This document shows, in pieces, positions 20,930 through 29,742 of a stretch of 64,000 nt of DNA. The position numbers and the translations under genes were made by a program. The notes below the pieces were generated by a model. The model was given only the letters and a program-made list of their open reading frames with translations, was not told the origin of the DNA and searched no databases. Origin of the DNA: Fictibacillus solisalsi (GTDB lineage Bacteria > Bacillota > Bacilli > Bacillales > Fictibacillaceae); NCBI RefSeq assembly GCF_900103485.1, contig NZ_FNHW01000003.1, positions 162,338 through 226,337 of the forward strand. The letters are read 5' to 3'. Each line of letters begins with the position of its first letter. Positions within the stretch are counted from its first letter, which is position 1.

Positions 20930-21439
20930 ATGAGCTTAACAAAACAGCAAATCAACGAACTCGAACAATCATTGCTGAGTATGAAGAAACAGCTTGAGCA
21001 GCAGCAGGAATTAAGGGAGAACGAGGAAAGCCTGCAGGAGTCTACAGGGGAAATTAGCTCAGTTGACAGCCACTTTGGTGATATGGGGAGTGAGTTATAT
21101 GACCGCGAAATGGCAATGGCGCTTGATGAAAATCAGGAGGAAATTCTTGAAGACATTAACGAAGCGCTCCAACGTATCGAAGAGGGTACCTACGGGAAAT
21201 GCGTTGACACGGGAGAGGAAATACCTTTCGAGAGATTAAAAGCTCTTCCTTATGCCAAACGTACAGTGGAGGCCCAGGAAGTAGCGGACAGGGAAGGGAA
21301 AACGAGTGGCGAGTATGAAATTCAAGAACCGTCATTTGTTCGCCAGGGAGAAAAAAATTTTGAAGACAGCCGAATGAGAACGGTAGACGAAATTATGGAT
21401 ACACATGGAAATGCATCAAACAAAGGAGAGGACGCGTGA
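20930..21439 (+). CDS. YteA/YocK-type DksA-like protein
   Basis: The 169-residue product has an N-terminal coiled coil (about 1-60, rich in Q and E) and a C-terminal TraR/DksA-like domain with EEGTYGKCVDTGEEIPFERLKALPYAKRTVEAQE. In full DksA proteins this region holds four zinc-binding cysteines; only one remains, as in the Bacillus YteA group. Such proteins are general-stress or sporulation-linked in bacilli, but their function is not well defined. The ATG at 20930 follows GAGGAGG; the upstream start at 20915 adds MRRPI and lies over that site. Confidence 0.82.
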   Translation: MSLTKQQINELEQSLLSMKKQLEQQQELRENEESLQESTGEISSVDSHFGDMGSELYDREMAMALDENQEEILEDINEALQRIEEGTYGKCVDTGEEIPFERLKALPYAKRTVEAQEVADREGKTSGEYEIQEPSFVRQGEKNFEDSRMRTVDEIMDTHGNASNKGEDA

Positions 21440-21463
21440 GCCGCTCCTTATTTTTTCCAAATA

Positions 21464-21505
21464 AAAAAGCAGCAGTCCCTCTAACGGGGTTCTGCTGCTT
21501 TTTTG
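21464..21505. terminator. Bidirectional terminator, yteA-like / PAP2 genes
   Basis: AAGCAGCAG before 21476 pairs with CTGCTGCTT ending at 21500, with A and T tracts on the two sides. The stop codon of the reverse-strand PAP2 gene (21481) lies within the loop. Confidence 0.88.
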
Positions 21506-22149
21506 TTTTTGGCGTACTTCTTGCTGCTGGCATATTCCAGAATGGGTTTAAAGTAAAAGATTGAATTAAACAAAATGTTTCCGAGCAGGATGCCGGCAAA
21601 TGCATCGAGAATAACGTGCTGTTTAACAAAAAGGGTGGACAAAATGATCAGATATCCGATCAATGCCACCGCAGCAACAAAAACGGGAGTCTTCGTTTTA
21701 CAATGGCGGGAAGCAATTACCATGAGGTAGCTGCTCAGCACATGAATGCTTGGAAAACAATTGTACGGTTCATCTGCCGAATAAATATAACGGATCATGG
21801 ATGTAAAGAGACTGTTTCCGTCCAAGGGAGGCCTTGGAACAGTGGTCTGAAAAAAGAAGTAAATAACATAACAGATGACCATTCCGGTGGTAAGGCTCAA
21901 CAAAGTCTTATAGTAGAGAGACCGGTCATAAACAAAAAAGTAAAATAGCATGCCAAAAATGAAAATATACCAAAAGACATAGGGAATAATAAATGCTTCA
22001 ATAAAAGGGATCTGCTGGTCAAACGATGTGATAAGGCTCCTGGCTCCACGGTCTCCATTATTCAGCAACTCATAAAAAGAGTGCAAAAGCGGAATAGAGA
22101 GCATTAAGCACAAAGGAAAGAAATGCATTTTTAATTTACTCAAAGTCAC
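21481..22149 (-). CDS. PAP2-superfamily membrane phosphatase
   Basis: The 222-residue protein has about six membrane segments. The phosphatase motifs are reduced to the Aur1/Ipt1-like form: CFPSIHVLSSY near residue 132 and STLFVKQHVILDAFAG near residue 171, which hold the catalytic histidines and aspartate. The usual first KxxxxxxRP motif is seen only loosely as TTVPRPPL. It probably acts on an isoprenoid or phospholipid phosphate at the outer face of the membrane. The start is followed closely by MTLSKLKMHF. Confidence 0.82.
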   Translation of the reverse strand: MTLSKLKMHFFPLCLMLSIPLLHSFYELLNNGDRGARSLITSFDQQIPFIEAFIIPYVFWYIFIFGMLFYFFVYDRSLYYKTLLSLTTGMVICYVIYFFFQTTVPRPPLDGNSLFTSMIRYIYSADEPYNCFPSIHVLSSYLMVIASRHCKTKTPVFVAAVALIGYLIILSTLFVKQHVILDAFAGILLGNILFNSIFYFKPILEYASSKKYAKNKKAAEPR

Positions 22150-22602
22150 TACTCCTTTAGCCGTGATAAAAAGTACTTACTATGTATTACCCTATTTTAC
22201 CCGAATGAACACTATAAGCCGTCCACAAGTGAATACCACATTATACCATATTTTGGGGCAGTACCGGTTTTCCAGTAGAGAAATGGCCATTCCAAAAAAC
22301 GGAATACGAAGCATAAGATTATGCAGGTTCATGTTCATCATAGCGTAAAAATATGCCAATAGCACCCCCTTAAACCCCTTAAAAGGAAGTGTATTGTAGA
22401 AATGAATGCTAAATTCACTAAATGTTCCAATATATGATGTTGAAATCTTCAATTATTACATTTTTGGGTGGGTGAAAAGACCTGCAATTAAAGTTGGGTA
22501 GAGCAAATGGCGGAAATTCCTCTCCATATTTTAACTACTATTGACAAAATTTGTGGAAATCTTTAGGTTTAATGTCACGAAAAAGCGGGAATTATCTCTT
22601 TT
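22150..22602. other. Intergenic region without a convincing gene
   Basis: This AT-rich stretch holds a reverse-strand frame (22192-22452, start TTG) that lacks a ribosome site and recognisable features, so I do not call it. The region includes AAACCCCTTAAAAGG near 22373 and leads into the WalR-type box of the next gene. Confidence 0.5.
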
Positions 22603-22619
22603 TGTAATATTACTGTAAT
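22603..22619 (+). promoter_or_regulatory. WalR (YycF)-type box upstream of the NlpC/P60 gene
   Basis: TGTAAT-ATTAC-TGTAAT matches the WalR consensus TGT[A/T]A[A/T/C]-N5-TGT[A/T]A[A/T/C] at all twelve positions. It is about 100 bases ahead of the wall hydrolase gene, in the right orientation. Confidence 0.75.
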
Positions 22620-22721
22620 CTTCCTAAAACACGGATGTCATATTTTGTTGGTAAAATCTAAGTAAGTTAGCAAGAAGAAAATACCAACACTGGTAATACA
22701 GATTTTAGGGGGATACATACT

Positions 22722-23390
22722 TTGAAAAAATTGGTAGCAGCAGCGGCACTAGTAGGAATGATGGCTTTTAATCCGATCGTAGGTAAAGCAGCTCTTGGCG
22801 ATCACACTTTAAAACAAGGTATGACCAGTAAAGATGTACAACAATTACAGACCGTCCTAAAGAAAAAGGGATACTTTACATATAAAAAGACAACGACTTA
22901 CTATGGTACATATACGAAATCAGCAGTTAAAAAGTTTCAAAAAGCAAAACGTTTAAAGGCGGATGGCATTGCTGGCACAAGCACATTTAAAGCACTGGGC
23001 GTAAAGAAAGTCGTAAAGAAAAGTTCTTCAAGCAGCTCTGCAAGTGTAGTAACAGTAGCTAAGCGCTATAGAGGGGTTCCATACCGTTGGGGCGGAACGA
23101 CACCAAAAGGTTTTGACTGCAGCGGCTACATCAACTATGTGTTTGAAAAAGCCAAGAGAGTAGACTTGCCACGCACGGTTTCAGGTATTTATTTGAAAGG
23201 TACCCGTGTAAGCAAGCCAAAAGCAGGCGATGTGGTATTTTTCCATACGTATAAGAGCGGTGCATCTCATGCAGGGATTTACATTGGCAACAATGAGTTC
23301 ATTCACAGCTCATCTTCTAAGGGTGTAAGTATTGCTTCAATGAAAAATCCATACTGGGCTCCTAAATATCTTGGAGCAAAGAAAATATAA
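22722..23390 (+). CDS. Secreted NlpC/P60 peptidoglycan endopeptidase with PG-binding domain
   Basis: The 222-residue product has a signal peptide (cut after about GKA, residue 24), a peptidoglycan_binding_1 domain (about 28-90), a serine-rich linker (SSSSSSAS) and an NlpC/P60 domain with the catalytic Cys in FDCSGY (about residue 133) and His in ASHAGIYIG (about 183). It should cut the D-Glu-diaminopimelate bond of wall stem peptides outside the cell. Translation starts at TTG (22722) after TAGGGGGATA. The region AALGDHTLKQGM is shared with the 3D protein at 37321. A WalR-type box lies upstream. Confidence 0.93.
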   Translation: MKKLVAAAALVGMMAFNPIVGKAALGDHTLKQGMTSKDVQQLQTVLKKKGYFTYKKTTTYYGTYTKSAVKKFQKAKRLKADGIAGTSTFKALGVKKVVKKSSSSSSASVVTVAKRYRGVPYRWGGTTPKGFDCSGYINYVFEKAKRVDLPRTVSGIYLKGTRVSKPKAGDVVFFHTYKSGASHAGIYIGNNEFIHSSSSKGVSIASMKNPYWAPKYLGAKKI

Positions 23391-23533
23391 CAGGAAAACA
23401 GGCATATTCAATATGTCTGTTTTTTTATTTATTCTTCGTTATATTGTTTTACTTTTCTGAATACTATAGTATAATTTAAGACATATTGTAGGACCTTAAT
23501 GCAGTTTACCTTCCTGTGAAAGGAGTGTTAGGC

Positions 23534-23752
23534 ATGTATTTGGGTGGAACTGTCAAAATCGATCGATTTGACGGAGAATATTTCGAGGTGAGCCAGAACT
23601 GGCTGATGGATATTGTCTGGAACAAATATCACATGCCGCTAAGGGACTTTTTGGCTTCCTATGACAGACGAGACAGCGACTATATACTATCACTTGCGAA
23701 TCAGAACGCGCTAAAGTTTGAATTAAATGATGAAAACCACTTATTTCTGTAA
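23534..23752 (+). CDS. Small hypothetical protein, 72 residues
   Basis: This is a soluble protein beginning MYLGGTVKIDRFDGEYFEVSQ and ending with a predominantly acidic and polar tail; no known domain is recognised. I chose ATG 23534, eight bases after AAAGGAG; the in-frame GTG at 23516 lies upstream of that site. It is followed within 80 bases by another small gene, and a short inverted repeat (AACCACTT/AAGTGGTT near 23740) ends it and may be a terminator. Confidence 0.65.
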   Translation: MYLGGTVKIDRFDGEYFEVSQNWLMDIVWNKYHMPLRDFLASYDRRDSDYILSLANQNALKFELNDENHLFL

Positions 23753-23833
23753 GTGGTTTTTTGTTTTTGCCCAGTGTCATCCTCTTTACCCGTTTCATAT
23801 CATATGAAAGATGTGAGGCAAGGAGGAAGAACA

Positions 23834-24055
23834 ATGGCGAAAAAACCAGCGAAGAAAACGGCAAAAAAGACATCCAAATATGATCAGGCGGTCAACAAGT
23901 ATGCACATACAGTAAAAATGGTTACAAGCTCGACCTGTATTTCATGCAAGACACAGTGTGCGAGAGGGCTGGCATATATCGATAAAATGAACCATCCGGG
24001 AGCAGTGGGCCATGGCGTCCCTTGCCATCTGACCAAAGGAAAAGGAACCAAATAA
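23834..24055 (+). CDS. Small basic four-cysteine protein, 73 residues
   Basis: The N-terminal third is a lysine/alanine-rich tail (MAKKPAKKTAKKTSK) like those of histone H1-type or nucleic-acid-binding proteins. The rest holds four cysteines in CISCKTQC and GVPCHL, a possible metal site. The ATG follows AGGAGG. I do not recognise a named family; DNA or RNA binding is a guess from charge. Confidence 0.7.
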   Translation: MAKKPAKKTAKKTSKYDQAVNKYAHTVKMVTSSTCISCKTQCARGLAYIDKMNHPGAVGHGVPCHLTKGKGTK

Positions 24056-24270
24056 GATGGAATTGCACGGGTCCCGCTTCATGTCCATTTTAGAGCCAGT
24101 TGCATCATGGGTGAAGCGGTGCCTCTTTTTTGATAAATGGAGGATAATGGCAACAAAAGGTGTTTACACAGAGGCTTACAAGGGAAAGGTTCAGAATAGT
24201 GTGAAGTTCTTTGGCTCTGGCCCATAAAATAGAAAACATACACTTATACCCGAAAAGTCAGGTGATAAAA

Positions 24271-26529
24271 ATGAGCAGAGAGTGCAGAGAAAAACTGAGT
24301 TTAAATGGAATTTGGAAATGTGTGCAGGATGAAGATGACCAATTGGAAGGAAACATTCGAAATAAGCCGGTTTACCATGCTGAGGAGTTAACATGGACAG
24401 ATATTCTTGTTCCTGCCCATTGGCAGAAAGCGGGTTATGAAGATTTTCAGGGAGTGATGTGGTATAAGGTGACATTCCGTGCACCGCCCCAAAAATCGGA
24501 TAAGATGTTTTATATTTGTTTTGACGCGGTAGATTATTACTCGGAAGTTTGGCTGAACGGTGTGTATTTGGGAACGCATGAAGGAGACTTTGATGCATTT
24601 GAATTCAATGTTTCCGATTTTCTGCATAATGGCGAAGAAAACATTCTGATCGTCAAAGTTACCTCTGAATTGGATACGAGACCGGAAAGGAAAAAGATCG
24701 CAAAAGGGGGGCTTTATCATTGGGACTGCCTTCCGGTAAACCAGGAAGGGCTTACCGATTGTCCAGAGGTCCCTTCTTCTGTGAATGCCCACTATCCGAA
24801 TCCACTCATCAACCCGGGCGGTATTTGGAAGGATGTCTATCTGGAGGAACGAGGAAAGGTACATATTGAGCATATCCAGATTACCCCCTACTTAAAGGAT
24901 GACTATAAGAAAGCCACCATCTACTTGGACGTTGAATTAAACAACAACAACAGCAAGGAAGCAAAGATTGATGTGGAGGTATCCTTTTTGCCGCATAATT
25001 TCAGGGGGAAAATATACAGATGGAAACGGCAGAGTTATTTCCAGAGGCCGGGAACAAGCAGTTATTCCATGACCGACCAATTGTCCCAGCCAAAATTGTG
25101 GTGGACATGGGAACTTGGCTTTCCCCATCTTTATAAAGCTGTGATTGAGGTTTGGGCAAATGGGGTATTGGTGGATAAAAAGATTCAAATATTTGGAATT
25201 AAAGAAATTAAGATGGATGAAAACTGGATCTTTTATCTCAACGGTACGAGAGTTTTTATCAGAGGCAACAATTATTTGTCCGATCAGTTCCTTTCCCTAA
25301 TGACCAAGGAGTCCTACCAGCTCGACGTCCAGATGATGCTGGACGCCAACATGAACACCACCCGTTTGTTTGCCCATGCGGAACAGGAAGAGTTTTATCA
25401 ACTGTGCAATGAAAAGGGGATTATGGTGTTTCAGGACCTTCCGTTTCAATGGGGCTATGAATCGACAGGCCTTTTTATAAAAAGAGCAGAGGATGTCGCC
25501 CGGCGTTTTATACGGATGCTGTATAACCACCCGTCCATCATTCTTTGGTCATGCCACAGTGAATCCCGCTATCATGATTACAATAAGCTGGATAATATGC
25601 TGCTGCGCGTGGTTAAAGAACTCGACAGCCTGCGCCCTGTGATAAAAAATTCAGTCCTTGTCTCTGAAGAAGAACTTCCACACTATTTTGAGACACTTGA
25701 TGATTTTACAAATTACATCGGTACACATTTAAGTGTTCACTGGGTCGGATGGTACTGGGGGAAAATTGAGGACGCAGAATTCTATAATCCGATGTTTGTA
25801 ACAGAATACGGCACACAGTCCATTCCGAATGAAGATTCCCTAAAGAAGTTTATGAATCAGGAATCTCTATGGCCGGTTAACTGGGAGATCTACCGCACAT
25901 GGGGATTCCAGACGAACATTTACCAGACCATGATGGGATCTGTGATGACCCAGTCGCTTCAGGATCTTATCAACATTACCCAGGATTACCAGGTGCAGTT
26001 TTACAAGGAACATACGGAGGCATTAAGAAGGAAGAAATACAATCAGGTTGGCGGACTGCTTCAGTTTCACTTTGTCAATACCGGACCTTCCATTGACTGG
26101 TCCATTATTGACTATTACCGCCAGCCGAAGAAAGCGTACTTTGCCATGGCAAAGGCTTTTGAACCGCTCCATCTGTCGTTCAACGGAGATATTACTGAAG
26201 GTGAACTTGGGCGCACAGCCACGGTCATTCCATGGATCATTAATGATTATAATGTAGCTTTTGAAAATTATGAAGTGACCTACAAAGTGTTCCTGGAAGA
26301 TGGAACGCTGGTGGATCAGCAAAAATTTTCCGTCCCATTGATTGAGAAAGATTCCGTCCAGTCGTTTGAATCGTTAACCCTTCCAGTTGCGAAAGGGGAG
26401 ACGGTTACCGTAACAGGCCAATTAAAGGATATGAACGGTGCTTTAATTATGGAAAATGACAAAGTGATCCGGTCGCTTCCATCTGAAGATGAGGTGCAGG
26501 ATCCATTTAAATCACCCATACGATTATAA
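24271..26529 (+). CDS. Glycoside hydrolase family 2 enzyme
   Basis: The 752-residue protein has the GH2 order: sugar-binding jelly-roll domain (about 1-190, starting LNGIWKCVQ), Ig-like domain (about 190-310) and TIM barrel (about 320-620) with the acid/base glutamate in LWSCHSE (about residue 431) and the nucleophile in FVTEYG (about 512). GNE is usual at the first site; here Ser replaces Asn. It resembles beta-mannosidase or exo-glucosaminidase-like members but the substrate is not fixed. No signal peptide is present, so it acts inside the cell on imported sugars. The ATG at 24271 follows AGGTGATAAAA. An ABC importer operon follows 17 bases later. Confidence 0.88.
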   Translation: MSRECREKLSLNGIWKCVQDEDDQLEGNIRNKPVYHAEELTWTDILVPAHWQKAGYEDFQGVMWYKVTFRAPPQKSDKMFYICFDAVDYYSEVWLNGVYLGTHEGDFDAFEFNVSDFLHNGEENILIVKVTSELDTRPERKKIAKGGLYHWDCLPVNQEGLTDCPEVPSSVNAHYPNPLINPGGIWKDVYLEERGKVHIEHIQITPYLKDDYKKATIYLDVELNNNNSKEAKIDVEVSFLPHNFRGKIYRWKRQSYFQRPGTSSYSMTDQLSQPKLWWTWELGFPHLYKAVIEVWANGVLVDKKIQIFGIKEIKMDENWIFYLNGTRVFIRGNNYLSDQFLSLMTKESYQLDVQMMLDANMNTTRLFAHAEQEEFYQLCNEKGIMVFQDLPFQWGYESTGLFIKRAEDVARRFIRMLYNHPSIILWSCHSESRYHDYNKLDNMLLRVVKELDSLRPVIKNSVLVSEEELPHYFETLDDFTNYIGTHLSVHWVGWYWGKIEDAEFYNPMFVTEYGTQSIPNEDSLKKFMNQESLWPVNWEIYRTWGFQTNIYQTMMGSVMTQSLQDLINITQDYQVQFYKEHTEALRRKKYNQVGGLLQFHFVNTGPSIDWSIIDYYRQPKKAYFAMAKAFEPLHLSFNGDITEGELGRTATVIPWIINDYNVAFENYEVTYKVFLEDGTLVDQQKFSVPLIEKDSVQSFESLTLPVAKGETVTVTGQLKDMNGALIMENDKVIRSLPSEDEVQDPFKSPIRL

Positions 26530-26546
26530 AATGAGGAGGCAATTCT

Positions 26547-27830
26547 ATGAAAAAGGGAGTATTACTGTTGTTTTGCCTTATATTTGCATTTTCGATGGCT
26601 GGCTGTTCCAACGACAAGCAGGGAGCGTCCGGATCGGAGAAAGGCGGGGAGGTGAAGCTTAAGATGTGGGCGCACCAGGGCCAGCCCAAGGAAGTCGACT
26701 TTTATAAAAAAAGGATTGACGAGTTTAACAAAGAACATAAAGGTAAAATTAATGTAAAGCTTGATATCATCCCAAGCGGTACAGGTCATGCGTATGAAGA
26801 TAAAATCAATGCAGCTGCCACCTCCAATGGACTGCCGGATGTTCTCGATATGGATGGTCCCTTTGTCGGAAACTATGCAGCTACCGGTATTCTTTCACCA
26901 ATCGATGATTATGTAGAGAAGAGTGACAAACAGGATTTTGCCAAATCCATCATCCAGCAAGGTACATATGACGGCAAGCTTTATGCACTTGGAGCGATGG
27001 AATCCTCTATTGTAGTCTTTTATAACAAAAAACTATTAAAAGAAGCGGGTATTCAGGCTCCTGAAACACTCGACAAAGCATGGACGTGGGACCAGTTCAT
27101 GGAAGCCTCCAAAAAGCTGACAAAAGGTGACGTGCGCGGACTTACCATGCACATGGATCTTGGGGTCGGTGAGTGGCTCACGTACATGGGTTCTGTATTC
27201 GTATGGTCAAATGACGGGCTCTTGCTAAACAACGACAGAACGAAAGCAGAGGGCTATTTAAACGGGCCGGAATCCGTAGAAGCGTTGAATTATGTGAAAG
27301 GTTTATTTAAATCAAAGGTTGTAAGTGTTTCCAACGGACCTGCAGATTTTGAAGAAGGAAAAGCTGCTATGATGATCGGCGGAGTATGGTTGATTCCTGG
27401 TTTTGAAGACTATAAAAATCTGGATTGGGAGATGACCTATTTCCCTTACAGCAAGAAGAAAGTGTCGCCTTCAGGCTCTTGGGCATTTGGTGTTTCCAGC
27501 CAATCTCAGCATCCAAAGGAAGCGGCAGAAGTTGTAAAATGGATGAGCAATAAGGATTCCGTCATTGAAATCTCAAAGATTACCGGAATGCCCCCGGCGA
27601 GAGAATCCGCATTTAAGGAAATTAAAGAGTATGACAAACTTCCGAAAAAGGTAATTAAAGATCAAGTATTGAATACAGCAAAAGCCCGTCCGGCCACTCC
27701 GGCCTATCCGGTATTGAGTGCCAAGTTTGCAGAAGCATTCCAAGCAGCTGCGCTCGGGCAGGATGTCAAACAGGAACTTGATAAAGCGGCAAAAGATACC
27801 GACCGGGAGTTGGAGCGCTTTAAAAAGTAA
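26547..27830 (+). CDS. Carbohydrate ABC transporter substrate-binding lipoprotein (system 1)
   Basis: The 427-residue lipoprotein has a lipobox FSMAGC (Cys about residue 20) and the fold of extracellular solute-binding family 1, with TSNGLPDVLDMDGPF and SWAFGVSSQSQHPKEAAEVVKWM. It captures a sugar or oligosaccharide outside the membrane and passes it to the two permeases that follow. The start follows TGAGGAGG. It is cotranscribed with the GH2 gene upstream. A strong hairpin lies between it and the permeases. Confidence 0.93.
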   Translation: MKKGVLLLFCLIFAFSMAGCSNDKQGASGSEKGGEVKLKMWAHQGQPKEVDFYKKRIDEFNKEHKGKINVKLDIIPSGTGHAYEDKINAAATSNGLPDVLDMDGPFVGNYAATGILSPIDDYVEKSDKQDFAKSIIQQGTYDGKLYALGAMESSIVVFYNKKLLKEAGIQAPETLDKAWTWDQFMEASKKLTKGDVRGLTMHMDLGVGEWLTYMGSVFVWSNDGLLLNNDRTKAEGYLNGPESVEALNYVKGLFKSKVVSVSNGPADFEEGKAAMMIGGVWLIPGFEDYKNLDWEMTYFPYSKKKVSPSGSWAFGVSSQSQHPKEAAEVVKWMSNKDSVIEISKITGMPPARESAFKEIKEYDKLPKKVIKDQVLNTAKARPATPAYPVLSAKFAEAFQAAALGQDVKQELDKAAKDTDRELERFKK

Positions 27831-27836
27831 CAAGAG

Positions 27837-27861
27837 AAAGGAGTGATCATATCACTCCTTT
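27837..27861 (+). promoter_or_regulatory. Intra-operon hairpin after the binding-protein gene (system 1)
   Basis: AAAGGAGTGAT and ATCACTCCTTT form an 11-bp perfect stem with a CAT loop and T-rich sequence after it. Hairpins in this place commonly protect or partly terminate the transcript so that the binding protein is made in excess of the permeases. Confidence 0.75.
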
Positions 27862-27892
27862 TCATATATTTTTACGCGGAAAGGAGAAAAGG

Positions 27893-28825
27893 ATGGAACC
27901 TGTTACCCAAAAAACAAACGTAAATAATGCGTTGCCGACCGTGAGCCCGAAGCAAAGAAAAAGAAAAAATTTGTATACCAGCTATGGCTTTGTAGGTCCC
28001 GCTATAATCCTGCTCTTTGTATTTTTGATCCTTCCGGCTGTTTTGGCGTTATATTTCAGTTTTACAAACTATTATCTTCTAACCCCCGAAAATACCAAAT
28101 TTGTGGGAATGGAAAATTACAAACGCCTTGCAGAAGATAGTCTTTTTCTGAAATCGCTGGGTAATACAGCTCTCTTTGTCGTTATTGTTGTTCCCGTCCA
28201 AACTCTCGTTGCATTGGCCTTGGCACTTTTAGTCAATCAAAAATTAATGGGCATAAAATTTTTCAGGATGGCCTTTTTTGCACCGGTTGTGACCTCAATG
28301 GTCATTGTGTCCATCCTCTGGACCTTTATTTACAATCCGGACAATGGATTGGCGAATTCCATTTTAAATATTGTGGGTCTGGGGCCGTTTCAATTTCTGA
28401 CGGATAAAGACCAGGCGATGTACTCTATTATATTTATGAGCATCTGGCAGGGCGCGGGCTATCAAATGATGATTTTTCTTGCCGGACTCCAAGAGATTCC
28501 AGATCATCTTTATGAGGCGGCATCGATTGACGGAGCTAATGCCTGGCAAAAACTAATTCATATTACCATTCCGGGAATCCGCAACATTCTTGTATTTATT
28601 GCTATCGTTACGATGATCGCTGCAACGAAACTGTTTATCCAACCGTTTGTGATGACACAGGGAGGACCGCTCGATTCCACCAAAACCCTTGTTTACATGG
28701 TGTACGAGACCGGTTTTAAATTCCGGGATGTTGGTTATTCCTCCGCTATTGCCATTTTATTCTTTTTGATTGTATTGATTATTTCCATTTTGCAGCGAAG
28801 GTTCATTAAAGAAAATACTGAATAG
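27893..28825 (+). CDS. Carbohydrate ABC transporter permease, MalF type (system 1)
   Basis: The 310-residue permease has six membrane segments and the EAA loop YEAASIDGANAWQKLIHITIPGI near residue 205, which contacts the ATPase. It is the first of two permeases of a CUT1 importer. The start ATG at 27893 follows GGAAAGGAG. Confidence 0.93.
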   Translation: MEPVTQKTNVNNALPTVSPKQRKRKNLYTSYGFVGPAIILLFVFLILPAVLALYFSFTNYYLLTPENTKFVGMENYKRLAEDSLFLKSLGNTALFVVIVVPVQTLVALALALLVNQKLMGIKFFRMAFFAPVVTSMVIVSILWTFIYNPDNGLANSILNIVGLGPFQFLTDKDQAMYSIIFMSIWQGAGYQMMIFLAGLQEIPDHLYEAASIDGANAWQKLIHITIPGIRNILVFIAIVTMIAATKLFIQPFVMTQGGPLDSTKTLVYMVYETGFKFRDVGYSSAIAILFFLIVLIISILQRRFIKENTE

Positions 28826-28836
28826 GAGGAGAATGT

Positions 28837-29673
28837 ATGAAAAAGAATCGAATCATCGCACAAATCGGATTGTATGTTATTCTCGTTTTGCTGGCCATTC
28901 TCTTTTTATTTCCTCTTGTTTGGATGGTAGTTTCATCATTTAAAACTGAACCGGAAATTTTTGCGGATTTAAAATCCTTTAAGGCCTTTGTTCCTTATAC
29001 CTTCTCATTGGACAACTACACGGGGGTATTTGAACGGATTCCCTTTATCCGTTATTTGCTGACAAGCACGCTGTATGTATCCGTGATCGTTCTTCTCGGA
29101 TTGTTTGTGAACTCACTGGCCGCCTATGCGTTTGCCCGTATGCAGTTTAAGGGAAGGGATCTCTTGTTTTCCGTAGTGGTGGCTTTAATCATTATTCCGT
29201 TTGAGAGTATCTTGCTGCCGCTTTATTTGATCATTGATGAATTTGACTGGCTCAATACGTATCAGGCGCTTATTATTCCGTTCATTGCGAATGCATTTAA
29301 TATTTTTATGTTCCGGCAATTTTTCCTGAACCTGCCGAAGGAGCTGGAGGAATCGGCAAGGATGGACGGAGCGTCGACTCTGAGAATCTTTTTCCAGATT
29401 GTTATTCCATTATCGAAACCCGTATTTATCACGGTGGCTCTGCTGACATTCATTACCCACTGGGGAGACTTTATGTGGCCTTTGATTGCCACTACGGACG
29501 ACAGTGTCAGACCACTGCAGGTGGGGATGCAATTCTTTTTCCACCAGCCGCCTGTAAAGTATGGACATGTTATGGCAGCCCTCACGATGGCTACCATACC
29601 GCTGTTGATCATTTTTGTATTCTTCCAAAAGTATTATGTGCAGGGAATTGCTTCTGCCGGTATGAAAAATTAA
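28837..29673 (+). CDS. Carbohydrate ABC transporter permease, MalG type (system 1)
   Basis: The 278-residue permease has six membrane segments and the EAA loop ELEESARMDGASTLRIFFQIVIPLSKP near residue 168. It starts 11 bases after the partner permease behind TAGGAGG. No ATPase gene follows; a shared MsmX-type ATPase elsewhere is expected. A bidirectional terminator ends the operon. Confidence 0.93.
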   Translation: MKKNRIIAQIGLYVILVLLAILFLFPLVWMVVSSFKTEPEIFADLKSFKAFVPYTFSLDNYTGVFERIPFIRYLLTSTLYVSVIVLLGLFVNSLAAYAFARMQFKGRDLLFSVVVALIIIPFESILLPLYLIIDEFDWLNTYQALIIPFIANAFNIFMFRQFFLNLPKELEESARMDGASTLRIFFQIVIPLSKPVFITVALLTFITHWGDFMWPLIATTDDSVRPLQVGMQFFFHQPPVKYGHVMAALTMATIPLLIIFVFFQKYYVQGIASAGMKN

Positions 29674-29708
29674 TTCTGAATGGCTATGAAACATTCAACT
29701 CATAAAGA

Positions 29709-29742
29709 ACGGGTATACCAGATGGCGGTATACCCGTTTTTT
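29709..29742. terminator. Bidirectional terminator between the two sugar importers
   Basis: ACGGGTATACC 29709-29719 pairs with GGTATACCCGT 29727-29737, followed by T8. The second importer operon reads toward it on the reverse strand. Confidence 0.9.

Noticed and set aside
22192..22452. 86-residue reverse-strand open frame
   Set aside because: TTG start without a ribosome site, no recognisable features, AT-rich intergenic DNA; likely chance.
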